From Pythium myriotylum (Eukaryota > Oomycota > Peronosporomycetes > Pythiales > Pythiaceae): DNA of 64,000 nucleotides. The notes under the pieces are model-generated. The model made no database searches and was not told the DNA's origin. It worked only from the letters and a program-made list of their open reading frames with translations. Within the stretch, counting starts at the first letter, position 1, and the number at the start of each line of letters is the position of its first letter. A program made the translations under genes and the position numbers. Shown here in pieces: positions 53,267 to 63,865 of the stretch. Location: assembly GCA_023091665.1 (NCBI GenBank), contig JALJCQ010000015.1:3224001-3288000 (forward strand), read 5' to 3'.

Positions 53267-53685
53267 GGGTAAGTTTATAATATAGTACTATACATAGTTG
53301 AAATTACGAAAATATCACAGAGAGCTGTCTGCGACGTGTGCAGAGAATGAGGATTGGGCGGGATGCGCTTCTTTGCTTGGGCATCGCAGCAAGTAGCCAC
53401 GCAAGACCATCGTAGGCAGGTAGAGAATCGGTCGAGATCTCTGCCAGTGGCACATTCACGTTCGTTCTCCATCATACTTCCTACCTGGCTACGATATTGG
53501 TCGAAACCGTACAGAGATCTTTAAGAGTGAGGAAGAGGTGCAATGTGAAATGCGAGAGACGAACGAGATAAAACGTAGACACAGTTTGCCACCGTGCCAT
53601 CAAATATATCACGACTTACGTTCCATGGAGCTTGGCACGAGGAATCGCATGACTCCTGTGGTCCATGGAATCTCAAACAACACAT
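53267..53685. other. Spacer upstream of TFIIIC subunit 5
   Basis: No gene is supported. It presumably carries the TFIIIC subunit promoter and the 3' end of the gene to the right. Confidence 0.45.
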
Positions 53686-54264
53686 TCACTCGGTGCGTTC
53701 TTGATCCATCTCGTCTTGGCCGTCTTTGCTCTCTTCTTCTTGCCCATGGGAGGGATGCTTTGTAATCACCTTGATGGTCGAGCCTTCGACCTCCACGACA
53801 ATCTGCGGGTCGTTCTCCCCTGCGTTCTCGTTGTACGAGGCCATTTGCGCGCGCATCTCGTTCGCGACAAAATCTACTACGTGCGTCGTCATCGCTTCCT
53901 CGCGCTGCGAGTCGACCACAGCTTCGGGAGGCCACACAAGAATAATGTGGATCGTGTCATCGGTCGGCGCCTCACTGAAGATCTCGTCCACGGTCTTCCC
54001 TGGGTCGAGCCACGTCTCGGGCGTGTAGTACGCAGCCGTCACGAGCGCGTCGCCTTCCACGAGCCCGTCGTAGTCACTCGTGTGACGACGCAGCTGCCAG
54101 CGGCCGCATCGCCTAGCGAAGTAGGCCGTGAACTCGCTGGGGTACGCTTGCTCTTCGAGCACGCATTCGATCTCATCCAGTAGCGACGCGATGCTGGCGT
54201 CGGGCTCGACGTCGAACGAGGACGTGAGATCCGCTTGGCCAGCGATCATGACGTTGAGACGCAT
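53686..54264 (-). CDS. Crinkler-header-like protein 1
   Basis: 192 residues from ATG 54264 (MRLNVMIAGQADL). The first ~115 residues follow the ubiquitin-like header of oomycete Crinkler (CRN) proteins: an opening strand, SIASLLDEIECVL, a FTAYFARRCGRWQ segment where CRNs have the LFLAK-type motif, then WLDPGKTVDEIF and IHIILVWPPEA, as in the CRN end motif (HVLVVVP type). The exact LxLFLAK motif is absent and no CRN effector domain follows, only ~75 polar, acidic residues (VVEVEGSTIKVITKHPSHG; EEESKDGQDEMDQE). No signal peptide is seen. It could be a diverged CRN or an endogenous relative of the header fold. Role unknown. Confidence 0.6.
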   Translation of the reverse strand: MRLNVMIAGQADLTSSFDVEPDASIASLLDEIECVLEEQAYPSEFTAYFARRCGRWQLRRHTSDYDGLVEGDALVTAAYYTPETWLDPGKTVDEIFSEAPTDDTIHIILVWPPEAVVDSQREEAMTTHVVDFVANEMRAQMASYNENAGENDPQIVVEVEGSTIKVITKHPSHGQEEESKDGQDEMDQERTE

Positions 54265-54612
54265 TTGAGATTGTGTGGGATCGAGGCAAATGGCGGAATG
54301 AGGTCCCGCGTCATCGCTTCTTCTCTCAACGGCGACAGAGAAGCACGACCCTATAAGATGATGAGCTTGCTCGATATTTATTTATAAATTTCGACGAAGT
54401 TCGATATTTTTTTCGAACCTATCCCAGGCGGACATGAGGTCCCAGCGATTGTTGCCATGGGGTGCATTAGAAATTAAAAAGGATGACAATCTATTCTCCC
54501 CCGCTCTTGAAATAGCAGAGAGAAAGAATCGATTTAAGTAGAGAGAGGGTCGAAGAGGCCTCAGCTAAAAAGAGTCTTCACGTGAAGGAGAGGCCCTCGG
54601 TTCTCGTGCCTG
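54265..54612. other. Spacer between Crinkler-header-like genes 1 and 2
   Basis: AT-rich, with TTTATTTATAAATTT and TTTTTTTCG stretches near 54377-54415. No gene. Confidence 0.45.
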
Positions 54613-55125
54613 TCAACCCAAAACGGCCTGGAGAAAGGAACTGAAGGCGTTGCCGACCACAAGCACGATAATCGACACCAGCAAAAAGAACTCGAGCATG
54701 TCTTTCTCGAATTCTGTCTCCTGCTTGTAGTCCTTCGCCCCTGGCTCACTCGTGGACGGCTTACTACAATCCCACGGCAACACGCGAGGTTTTGCAGTGC
54801 GTGGGATCACAAGAAAGTGGAGAACACCGTTCGTCTGGGCTTCCGCCAGTCGAGGAGCAATCAGCTCAAACGCCGCGATGCGCTTAAGGGTCAACGAGAG
54901 CCGTCCGCAGACGTGTGCGTCGCCTTTCACGACCGGCTCAACGTCTGGATGGTCGACCGTGAACCAGTCACCGCCATGGACCTTAGTCCAGTATACATCA
55001 AACGCTTGCAACCGGGGCTCTTTATCGCGGATGCCCGTCTTGAGATCCAGCAGCTCAGCATTGTCTTCCAGCTGGATCGCGAGGCTCTGGGAATTGCCAG
55101 CCACTAGTACGCGGGCTTCAACCAT
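54613..55125 (-). CDS. Crinkler-header-like protein 2 with C-terminal membrane anchor
   Basis: 170 residues from ATG 55125 (MVEARVLVAGNSQSLAIQLE). The header-like fold covers residues 1-115: ELLDLKTGIRDKEP, DVYWTKVHGGDWF, HVCGRLSLTLKRIAAFE and GVLHFLVIPR. A 30-residue polar linker leads to a strongly hydrophobic helix at the C-terminus (MLEFFLLVSIIVLVVGNAF), suggesting a tail anchor. No effector domain follows. Membrane tethering of such a header is unusual. It is transcribed divergently from copy 3, with 163 bases between their ATGs. Confidence 0.6.
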   Translation of the reverse strand: MVEARVLVAGNSQSLAIQLEDNAELLDLKTGIRDKEPRLQAFDVYWTKVHGGDWFTVDHPDVEPVVKGDAHVCGRLSLTLKRIAAFELIAPRLAEAQTNGVLHFLVIPRTAKPRVLPWDCSKPSTSEPGAKDYKQETEFEKDMLEFFLLVSIIVLVVGNAFSSFLQAVLG

Positions 55126-55288
55126 TGGTGATGGCAAGGAGATAGCGAAATCGATTTAAGGCAGTGTCGACTCTTGGCGTTTCTGAGAGGGGCTCTGACC
55201 ACTTTCTTAAACTTTTCTCTTGTCACATCCATCAAGTAACTCGCCTCAGCGTTTCCATCCTCAGTGTAAAAGCTCCCATACAGATACC

Positions 55289-55888
55289 ATGGCCACCTCC
55301 ACGGTCTTGCTTGTCGCGACTGTGGTTGGTACCAACGAAATCTTCCGCGTTAGTATCGGCTTGGACTGCTCTGTCGCTGCGTTGGTCGCTGGTCTCAAGA
55401 ACAAGCTTCGTACAGCTGGCTTACCATACAATTTTACCGCGTTCACTACCAAACAAGGCGAAAATTGGCCCCTCACGTGGAACTCTTTCGACTTCGAACA
55501 GCTCGCTCGCGGTGATGTGTCTACTACAGAAAAGTACACACTTCCGGATTTGTCACTGGAGCCGAGCAAGCAAGTTATCGAGTATTTCGAAGATGCGAAG
55601 TCTGGTGACACGATCCACATCGTTCTAGTTTGGCCGCACAGCGAAAAGGCCAAGTATGCAGCATGCATCGAGGCCCAAACTGCGTGGCTGGCCTCTCAGG
55701 CGGATGAGCGATGGCCCGAGACAGCGCGACTGGTGTACACCCCAATCGTGCCGCCCCCACGTGAAGCCATCACGACGTGGTCGTCGTGGGTTTCTTCAAT
55801 CGATTGGTTCTGGCGCTGCTTCCCGCTGTGCTCTCCAAGTCGCGTTCTTGGTTACGAGAGGGACGAAGTTGAAGGCAGCAACGAATGA
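55289..55888 (+). CDS. Crinkler-header-like protein 3
   Basis: 199 residues from ATG 55289 (MATSTVLLVATVVGTNEIFRV). Header-like features are SVAALVAGLKNKLR, NFTAFTTKQGENWPLTW, LSLEPSKQVIEYF and DTIHIVLVWPHSE, closely parallel to copy 1 (DTIHIILVWPPEA). The C-terminal ~70 residues contain a Trp-rich stretch (ITTWSSWVSSIDWFWRCF) that could contact membrane. The LFLAK motif is not exact. Function unknown; the cluster of three suggests local duplication. Confidence 0.6.
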   Translation: MATSTVLLVATVVGTNEIFRVSIGLDCSVAALVAGLKNKLRTAGLPYNFTAFTTKQGENWPLTWNSFDFEQLARGDVSTTEKYTLPDLSLEPSKQVIEYFEDAKSGDTIHIVLVWPHSEKAKYAACIEAQTAWLASQADERWPETARLVYTPIVPPPREAITTWSSWVSSIDWFWRCFPLCSPSRVLGYERDEVEGSNE

Positions 55889-56173
55889 AGTCCTTTGCTC
55901 CTCATACGAAGGGGATGGCCAACATGACGTAGCAATTGTCTCGCACAGCACGATGGCATGCAGGCGAACCAAAGGCTCGTCATAAGAACAGAAGATGAGA
56001 TTTGTAGAGAGGCTCTCGCGCCTCGTAGATTAAATAATTATCGCATTAATCAAATCAGTTCAAAACAGCCACCATCCTCTCAGTTCTCCCAAGGAACCTT
56101 GCTTATGGCGGTCAACAGGTCGATGTAGCACTCCTATCCTCCACCCTGGGACACAAGACGAGACTGAGTCCGG

Positions 56174-56968
56174 TCACGGTCCCTCCGATTTGCGTTCATC
56201 GCTGGCAGCAGAGGCCTCCCCTGAAGGCGTCATGGAGAAGAAATCCAGCAGCATCTCGAGCATGTCCACAGAGAGCTGACTGTATCGAGCCCTCGCGCGT
56301 GCCTGCGGTTGAGACACCATTTCATTTACTGCGTGGGGTTGACCTCCCGCTCCGCTGATGCTGTTGGGAGGGACCTCGCTGTGATCAACTTGCACAAAAT
56401 CCGATGACTCTCTTCTCTGAGAGCTACTGACGACCGCCGGCTGAGCCTCCTCGTGATTGGGCTCAAGCCACTCAAAAATGAAGGATTTCTCGTCATCACT
56501 GAAAATCATATCTTCGTGATCGTAGGTCTCAGAAGACGGAGACAAAACAGCGCTATCCACGGAACTGGATAAATCCACACTCGACGACGACAGTCTCTCA
56601 AATGATCTCCTCTCTTTGGTCGACTTGGCCCTCCTGTCACGCTTACGAGGCAGTGGCGTGCGAACGATGAGGCTCAGCTTTTCCGGGTTGCCACGCTCAA
56701 AGTGCGGATGACGGTAGGTCTCCACTCGGCCATGCTGAGTCGAACCGACGTGTTGGAACCCGTGCTCTCGCAGCTGCTGACGAAAAGCATCGAGGCGGCC
56801 TCGGAAATACAACGGCAGCACGCGCTGAACGAGGAGCTCAATGTCAAAGACCGAGAACGTGGTGCCCGTCTCGTCCCAGCTAATTATCGAACCATGGTCA
56901 TCTTTGAGAATCGTATACAGCTTACGCACAAAGCTGGACGCAATCAACGGCCGTGGGGGCGTCGCCAT
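56174..56968 (-). CDS. Heat-shock-factor-type transcription factor
   Basis: 264 residues from ATG 56968 (MATPPRPLIASSFVRKLYTI). The DNA-binding winged helix occupies residues ~10-110: FVRKLYTILKDDHGSIISW, FSVFDIELLVQRVLPLYF, and the recognition helix FRQQLREHGFQHV (canonical SFVRQLNxYGF). A basic KRDRRAKSTKERRS patch follows, likely nuclear import. The C-terminal half is acidic and Ser-rich with a helix (QLSVDMLEMLLDFFSMTP). No long heptad-repeat oligomerisation domain is evident, as in many of the expanded oomycete HSF-like proteins. The target genes are unknown. Confidence 0.85.
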   Translation of the reverse strand: MATPPRPLIASSFVRKLYTILKDDHGSIISWDETGTTFSVFDIELLVQRVLPLYFRGRLDAFRQQLREHGFQHVGSTQHGRVETYRHPHFERGNPEKLSLIVRTPLPRKRDRRAKSTKERRSFERLSSSSVDLSSSVDSAVLSPSSETYDHEDMIFSDDEKSFIFEWLEPNHEEAQPAVVSSSQRRESSDFVQVDHSEVPPNSISGAGGQPHAVNEMVSQPQARARARYSQLSVDMLEMLLDFFSMTPSGEASAASDERKSEGP

Positions 56969-57789
56969 GGTTGGGAATGATAAGGAGAGAGCAAAAGCCA
57001 CAATGACAAGAGTGATGGCGCGTAAAGCCACCAAAGGAGGTGGGTGAGAAGCGCCCCACGTCGGAATCCCAGCCAATTTGGATGCTCCACTTCAACTTGG
57101 ACGCTGAGTCCGATCGTTCGAGAAACTGCAGAATTTTTGTGGACGAAACAGATCGCACCACGCAACTGACAGCGCGAAGCAGCCTTGCCTCTCCACAGAA
57201 GTTATGGCTGTTGAGGTCGTGCAAGAGTGTTTTCCGGGTGATTTCTCAACAGGGCAATGGGGCGCGTCACGCAAATCTGATGCTGAGTTGCCATTCCTGA
57301 AAAATCTTTGTAGAGACATGTCATGTCCACGCTGGTACAAAATTTGTAGGGTATAGTGAAACCGAGTCATTTCGGCTACTCGAATCAACCCATCGCAAGC
57401 ATTCCGCAGCAGCGTTGGACACTCAAGCACCTCTTGGGTACAGATCCGCTGTCTGGTCGGAGATACCTTTCACGCGAAACGAAGAGTCCTTCTTTCGACG
57501 AGGACGACGTCATGCGGGACGAGACACGATCCCTATTTTTTGTTGCAGGAGAACCTGCTCACGGAAGGTTCTTTTTCGCCGAGCAGGGGGTACGGTCATC
57601 CTAAGAAAACTCTGCCTTCTGTGAAGTTGGAGGCAAACATGTGAGGGCGAGGGTGGGAGAGAAAGCTGCAGTCGACCGTCTATTGGAGACAATCAGACGT
57701 AGTATCGGTAAGGTGATCTACTCGATTTACGTGGAGTTTGGTGCTTCCACCAGAGAGCGCAGAATATATTGTGAAGCGTCGGTCGCTGA
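56969..57789. other. Spacer upstream of the HSF-type gene
   Basis: 821 bases without a supported gene. They contain the promoter of the HSF-type gene and the 3' flank of the gene at 57790. Confidence 0.45.
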
Positions 57790-58638
57790 CTAATGAATTT
57801 CTCCGCAGCAAAGCCGAGCGATGATGCCGAAGATATGTTCGAGTGACCCATTACCATAGTTGGCGTCGCGATGAGGGTGGTTGTTATTGTCGACGTGAAG
57901 CGGGATCACATCGCTGACAACAACACGGTTAGACTCCACGCGGACAAAGATCCACTCTCGTAGATTTGTCTCAATCCCAAGGACAAAGTCGAGTTGGCTG
58001 CGCTCGCCGAGTAATGCTGCTGCAATCAGGCATTCTGCAAGGCCTGGTGTCAGACTTCCAAGCTTGACCTCCATCACGAGAAATGGTGCGTAATCGGTCC
58101 GTTGGTCGACTTGACGGAGCAAAAGTGTGTCAGCTTGACCAGAACTGGATCCCAAGTGGTTGGAAAACTCAGCATCAAGTGTGAGCAGGCTGGTTGCACC
58201 AGGTATTGTCACTGCGCTGGAAATTGGAGCGACATGCAGCACGCGCTCAATGGGGGCCCCGTGCCTTTCCATCTCCCGTGTAAGAGCGAGGAGACCGACG
58301 CGTGCAATCGAAGCTGTAACAGCCTCGTGTCGAGTGATTGTCTCGTTATAGTACGCGAGGATCGGCTCGAAAGCATCACATCCAGTGTCAACGGCCTGCC
58401 TTGCCATCGGATCGGTAGGTCTTGCTACTGCGAGCTGGAGCTGGTTGAAGCCATGTGTTGCAGCCGTGACAGTCTGTCCGTTTGGTGACCTTGCTGTCCC
58501 GGTCACCACGCGATGGATTCTCTCAAGCCTGATTCTCGACGCGACGTAGTGCTGATCGTTGGACCGATTCAACAGAGTCTGACGCAGTGTCAAAGGGGGG
58601 CGCACCGCGCGAGGGAGGCGATATGCGTATGGATTCAT
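57790..58638 (-). CDS. Possible PD-(D/E)xK-fold protein
   Basis: 282 residues from ATG 58638 (MNPYAYRLPRAVRPPL). The segment FSNHLGSSSGQADTLLLR, followed after ~12 residues by FLVMEVKLG, matches the core of PD-(D/E)xK nuclease-like folds (acidic residue, then ExK). A helix (LAECLIAAALLGERSQLDF) and a strand (WIFVRVESNRVVV) follow as expected. REase-like folds of this type are found in some oomycete Crinkler effectors and in transposon-related proteins. No N-terminal header is joined to it here. Catalysis is not proven, because the upstream acidic residue is only tentatively placed. It is a local neighbour of the header-like cluster. Confidence 0.5.
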   Translation of the reverse strand: MNPYAYRLPRAVRPPLTLRQTLLNRSNDQHYVASRIRLERIHRVVTGTARSPNGQTVTAATHGFNQLQLAVARPTDPMARQAVDTGCDAFEPILAYYNETITRHEAVTASIARVGLLALTREMERHGAPIERVLHVAPISSAVTIPGATSLLTLDAEFSNHLGSSSGQADTLLLRQVDQRTDYAPFLVMEVKLGSLTPGLAECLIAAALLGERSQLDFVLGIETNLREWIFVRVESNRVVVSDVIPLHVDNNNHPHRDANYGNGSLEHIFGIIARLCCGEIH

Positions 58639-58814
58639 GGCACGGGCTCTCTGAATACGCTGAGCACTCGGCTGTCGGTCGTTCCGCACCGCGAGACCAA
58701 CCTCTTGTGGCGTAGAATGAAGAATTCGTGGGCTGGTGACTCGATTGATGCCGAGAGGCTTGGACTGGAATTACGTTTGCCAAGAGACTTGCCGTTGTGT
58801 ACCCATGTCACTAT

Positions 58815-59045
58815 ATGATGGATGCTTCATTTATTGACTCGAACTTGAAGTTCCAGCTAAAAAAAAAACACGGGGAGTGTCCTTCAGGAGACGAAGAACC
58901 TTTGCTCAATGGTGATGAGGCGCTCTTTGGTCATATCCTTGCATGCGGAGGCCCTTGCCCGTGGAAGATCAACAAAAAGAACGGCGTCATGGTCCACATC
59001 CGCGTGGTCGATGCCGACGGCGATGTGATCAAAGTTATTCGATGA
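58815..59045 (+). CDS. Small unknown protein
   Basis: A 76-residue frame from ATG 58815 (MMDASFIDSNLKFQLKKK). It holds a Cys-containing centre (GECPSGDEE; HILACGGPCPWKI) and a strand-like end (VMVHIRVVDADGDVIKVI). It lies 63 bases from the end of the TRIP13 gene. I do not recognise it, and an exon of a larger gene is possible. Confidence 0.35.
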   Translation: MMDASFIDSNLKFQLKKKHGECPSGDEEPLLNGDEALFGHILACGGPCPWKINKKNGVMVHIRVVDADGDVIKVIR

Positions 59046-59108
59046 ATATATTTTGAATCTGCAATCATTCAATTACGCAAATGGGGAATGATTCATTCCC
59101 CTAGTTAG

Positions 59109-61035
59109 TTACCCAGTGACGAGTTGTGTCTTGTTGGTTTTTTCGATTTCAACGGTCTTACTCAAGTTCGCGATGAATACATCAGCGCGAGGACGGCGGG
59201 TCTGCAGATCAAAGAGTGTCAGGCATTCTTCAACGTAAAACGCCCACTTGAAACGCTACCTGGACGAAGAAAGCGTGGGCTTGAAACGGGAGTTTCCGCA
59301 GCGATCGTCCACTAAACCCCTCAGCTGCTTCCGCAACCCGGAAGAGGCTTGTTGATAAGTCGTATCCGGTATCTTCGATATCATCCATTTCATCTGCTGC
59401 TCGCTTTTTGGAGGCTCGCTTCGCGTCAAGCTCAAGATACGGCAGGAGTGTCGTGGAGGAAGGAGCCACTACCAAGCCAACTCGGCAGAGCTCGTCGACA
59501 CAGCTGCGAAGGATCTCGTACCGCGCGTGAGTTGTTGGTAGTCCGATGTATCTGGAGAAAACAGTACTTAATCTCTAGCCGATGTACGGTAGCCTCTGGT
59601 GAAAGAACCAACTGTTTGATATCCGCACGGTCGACGAAAGCAACATCGATAGCTTCCGTAATGTTCGATGTAGTGAGCACGAGCACATTCGGGAAATTCT
59701 TAAGCGAGTCGAGTTGTGTCAGGAGTGCGTTTACTACTCTGATGGCGTCGGATGGTTCAGATCCACTCAGCGCTGCTTTCCGGGCGGCGGTGAGAGACTC
59801 GACTTCATCTGCAACAAAAAAGATAGCCCGTCAATGCCGCACCATTGCGACAGGTTTTGAGCGATCTCACCGATCAGGACACACACAAGAGCCTCTGGGT
59901 CTTCTACGAGCTCTTGGATCTGACGAAAGAGCTTCATCACGAGCTTACCACTCTCAGAAAACCACTAACAGGAGATGAGCCACTCAGTAACACGCGTCCT
60001 GGACGCGGATGATGACTCTTCTCACCTTGCTGAAAAGGCTGTGGGCGTTGATCTCAAGAAGGTGGCCACTAGTGTACCTGTAGACAACGTGTGAACCCTC
60101 TACGTCTGGGCATCGCAACAATTTTGCCAACGAACCGATGGGAGAGCCGAATACTCAGTTTCTGGGCGAGTGCCTTGCATAGACTAGTCTTTCCTGTCCC
60201 AGGGGGGCCATGGAGCAACACGACACTGTTCGTAGATGCACTTTAGCCGCTCCTTCAGCATTACTCCAATAATTGATCGTGTTCCCACCGATTCCACGAG
60301 ATAATGTGTGGATTGACCTTGGCGTCCGAGAAGAGCATCGCAGTCGTGGCGTAGTCCAGCACGTTGCGCTTGACCGCTGAGTCGTAGATCAGCGACTCCC
60401 AGAGTCCATCGAGGCTTTGCGACGGCAGCACGAGCTGTTGGCACGTCGAGACGTTCTCATCGTCCTCGGCGGTCTCCTCGGCCGGCGGTTCGTCACTGAG
60501 CTTGAAGACATTTACCATCAGCTCGGCCTCAACACGAGCCACGGTCGACGAGGGCCCCGTCTGCTCTTCACTGTCATCTACCAGAATAAAACCATCAGCA
60601 ACCCCGCGAGCACCGAGCAAAGCAACGAGAGAGAGAGAGAGAGAGAGAGCGCACCAATCTCGGTGACGGTGATCCGCTCGACGTGCTGCGTCAAGAACGG
60701 CGATTCCACGAACGCCAAGGGCCCTACGAAGCGCGCTAGCGGGGTCAGAGCAAGAGACAGGCTCATGAAACTTCATCTGCAAAGCGCACCTGGCGAAAAC
60801 GCGCTGCATTGCTGCAGGAGAAACTGCGTCGCGGCCTCTCGCACGTCGTCGTAGGCTGCGACGCTCGCGGCGAATAACGCCACTTCCACTGCACGCCCAC
60901 GCACGAGCGACGCCTCCAAACGATCAGCGACGTCTCATCTACACGGACAGCAGCGCCACACGAACCGTAGACGCGTCGCTTGCACGCAGTGGGCGCCGCA
61001 TCGTCGGCTCTCGGCGCCACCACCCCTGTTTCCAT
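59109..61035 (-). CDS. TRIP13: TRIP13/PCH2 AAA+ ATPase, ten exons
   Basis: Exons: 61035-60966, 60888-60790, 60735-60655, 60577-60289, 60225-60136, 60077-60026, 59964-59871, 59808-59613, 59551-59260 and 59201-59109. All join in phase to 451 residues (human TRIP13 has 432). Introns are 54-77 nt. The N-terminal substrate-binding domain includes [17 protein letters not shown] and [11 protein letters not shown]. The AAA+ core has Walker [16 protein letters not shown], Walker [32 protein letters not shown] and the arginine-containing [14 protein letters not shown]. The end has [18 protein letters not shown] and NLSKTVE. TRIP13 remodels HORMA proteins (HORMADs, MAD2) in meiosis and the spindle checkpoint. 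Several donors are GTTCGT or GTTGGT rather than GTRAGT, so the exact model needs cDNA. Confidence 0.93.
60627..60649. repeat. (GA)n microsatellite inside TRIP13 intron 3
   Basis: About 23 bases of GA repeat lie within the 77-nt intron at 60578-60654. On the transcribed strand they form a CT-rich tract. Confidence 0.9.
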
Positions 61036-61359
61036 TTCGCCAAGTTGCAGTGGCGGGAAAAACCCAAATGTATTCACATAAGGTAGTACCTCTACAATAG
61101 CATAAATACAGAGCGCGTAACGGAGGGATCTTGTTTGGGGAGGCTGCACTTTCTCGCCAGCAAATGGGTCCGAAGCAATGCAACGCAAGACCACTAGCCC
61201 ATACGCAGCACAAAACAAGGCTCATTGAGTGAGCGAGAGAGAGAGATCGCTGTATCATCAGACGGGCCACGGGGGCTGCATGCTTTCCACGCAACTCGCG
61301 CGTGTATTTTTGGTTATTTGAGATCAATTGTATCAAGGAACTAGTACGGCAACGAAAAC
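61036..61359. promoter_or_regulatory. Divergent region between TRIP13 and the GAF/IQ gene
   Basis: 324 bases between two start codons on opposite strands should hold both promoters. A GAGAGAGAGA stretch lies near 61235. No factor site is claimed. Confidence 0.5.
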
Positions 61360-63865
61360 ATGCTAGCGGAGACCGAGGCGGACACGACATCCTCTGATCG
61401 CCATGGTGCCCACGTGGGCCACAGTCTCCACTGGCCACAGAACCACGAGCTCGCGCAGCTGAGCATCCCCGATTTGCTCAGTGTCGTGGCTCGCAATGCG
61501 CTGGCGGTGATCCCCGCCGAGCGCTGCGTCATCTTCATGTACGACAAGAGCACGAATCTGCTGAGTTCTCAAGTGTCACTCGGTGTTGGCGAATTGGCGG
61601 ATGAATCAAAGGGCGATATTGACGACGAGCTGAGCTTCCCGCCGGTGATGGGCATGGTCAGCGCCTGCTTTCTCCAGCGGAGATGTCTGCGAATGCAAGA
61701 GCCACATCTGGTACGTGTTGACGTTGAAGCGGAGAGACTGGGTCATGACACGACTTGGATCTCAGCGCAAGGCGTTCCACCGCGACTACGACGTCCCCAA
61801 AGATATGAAGATGGACTCGATGATCGCGGCGCCAGTCACGCTCCACCACCGCACAGTCGGCGTGATTCAGCTGATCAACCGCGTGGATCCGGAAGGGCCA
61901 TGGGGCTCAACTGTGGAGTCTCCACTGGAAGAATTCGCGAGTTCTCAGCCAAGCGAAAGAGGACTGGCTGCCGACGAGGAAGTCGAGGTCAAGCTCATGC
62001 GCGCAAAGACTGTCGCACGCCACGTGAGGACCGGGTTCAGTGCGAAAGACGAGCAGAAAATGATCCAGTTTACCAGCCATGTCGCTGTGCGTTGTCCTCT
62101 CAGTTTTGAGTAGTAGTTCATCTGCTGAACATTCACTTTCTTTCCTCGACAGCAACTGCTAGACAACAAGCTCAAGCTGCTCGCTCAGGCCGAATCGACA
62201 GCAAAACTGCGCGAGGAGCAAGCCAAATCGGCTTTGGAGTTGCTCGAAATGATGAACCAGAAGCTCGAATACAAGCAGCCAGATGCGCCGACCGAGCTTC
62301 CCACGCGATCTCGGCGGCCAACCGTGCCAATTCGCATTGCCATATCTCCGCCTCCACTCATTCTTGAAGACTTTCCTCTCCAAACAGACCACGAATTCCC
62401 AGCCGTCGAGTTACCACCAGTGGACCTCTTGTGCGGTGTAGACATGATGAAAGTTATGATCGGCATCAGCCGAACGCAGGCAATCTTCCGCGGTAACCAC
62501 CTCCGCAAAGTGCACCGTCTCTCCGAGGCTCTTCACGAGCACCGCCTGGCTCGCAAGCGCGTGCGGTCAGCGCTCGTGATCCAGCGAGCCACGCGCCGCT
62601 TCTTGTCTCGCAAATGGCGCAAGCAGCGTCGCAACGCCGTATGGACGATCGTTCGAGCCATCAAGAGTTCTAAAGCTCGTGCAGCTCTCGCCGAGCGGAT
62701 AGCCGTCAAGCGAACGCAGAGACACAATCGTTCTGTCGTGGTCGAGGCCAAGCCGAGAGAAGGAGCGCATCACACGCTCGTTGTGAGCGAGGTCCACCGT
62801 TTTCGCAAGCGCCACGACAGCGCCATCCGGATCCAGCAGCACTTTCGCGGCCACCAGGTCCGCAAAGAGGTCGAGAAAGTCGTGGGGTTTCGGAACTTCT
62901 CCAAGGGACTCAAGAACATTGTCAAGCTTCAGTCACTACTGCGAGGCTCGATCGCAAGGAAGAAAGTCGAGAGGATACGCGAGGAGAAACGCGCAGCGTG
63001 CGCGGCCAACATCGTGTGTATGGTGAGTTGCGTTGTCGTCTTGGCGCCGAAGTTTGCTTATCTGATTGTCTGGATGAAGCGGTTAGCATCTACTGAGAGC
63101 GCATCTGTCGCAGACTCTGGGGGGCTTCTGCCCGAGCCACATCGGGTTTCCAACTCACGTGACTGTATATACCCGCTTCCCGTTTCCTGCACTGGGGCCT
63201 ACGTGGTCGTATCTCGATGCAGCTCCGTCTCGCCAAGAGAAGAGTGCTGGGGCTTTCTCCACGCGACTGAACCCATTCTACGGACGAGTATACTCCCACC
63301 AAGCCATCATCTCCGTCGTCGCCGTCTCATTCAACCTGGCCCGATTGAGCCTGCAACGGAATCCATTGATATTCAGTCGGTATTGCGTCCACTGTCCCGT
63401 CCACTTGCCCCTTCTCCAGTTCTGTCGCCTCGCGTTGTCGTTGAGAGGCAACCTCAGCATCCAGCAGACTACAGCATACTTTCTCGCGCTGAGCTTGCTC
63501 GGCAGTTCCCATCAGTCGTCTTTGAAGTCGACTCGAGGCGAGCCAAGCGCTGTCCTCCCGGTGTGCAGCAGGCCGACGACTGGTTACCTAAGCGCCCGCA
63601 CCGCAAGATCTCTTCTCCGCAGAGATCTTCACCCAGAAGTCAAAACCAAAATGTACCAGATGAACTGCCACGCTCCCGAAACCAGAAGTCGGGCCAACTT
63701 CCTAATCTGCCGTGCCCTTTGCCTCGACTTCAAGTCTGCTTCCTACCTGCTGGGAATGCTCGACGCAAGAGCACAGCACCAGCAGAGATGATCAACCCAC
63801 CACGATCACAGACGCCAGTACTACTACCAGCGACATCGCAACGTCGGCCACACACCACGAGATGA
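61360..63865 (+). CDS. GAF-domain and IQ-motif protein
   Basis: Exons 61360-61710, 61766-62086, 62153-63022, 63087-63287 and 63377-63865 join in phase to about 743 residues. The last two introns are less certain: reading straight through also stays open. Residues ~35-185 form a GAF domain (IPDLLSVVARNALAVIPAE; SMIAAPVTLHHRTVGVIQLIN). A coiled segment follows the third splice (LLDNKLKLLAQAESTAKL). Then come IQ-type calmodulin-binding repeats (ALVIQRATRRFLSRKWRKQ; AIRIQQHFRGHQVRKEVEK; IVKLQSLLRGSIARKKVE). The C-terminus is proline- and arginine-rich. GAF domains often bind small ligands such as cyclic nucleotides. This GAF-IQ combination suggests a Ca2+/calmodulin- and ligand-responsive or ciliary protein, as inference. 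Confidence 0.75.
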
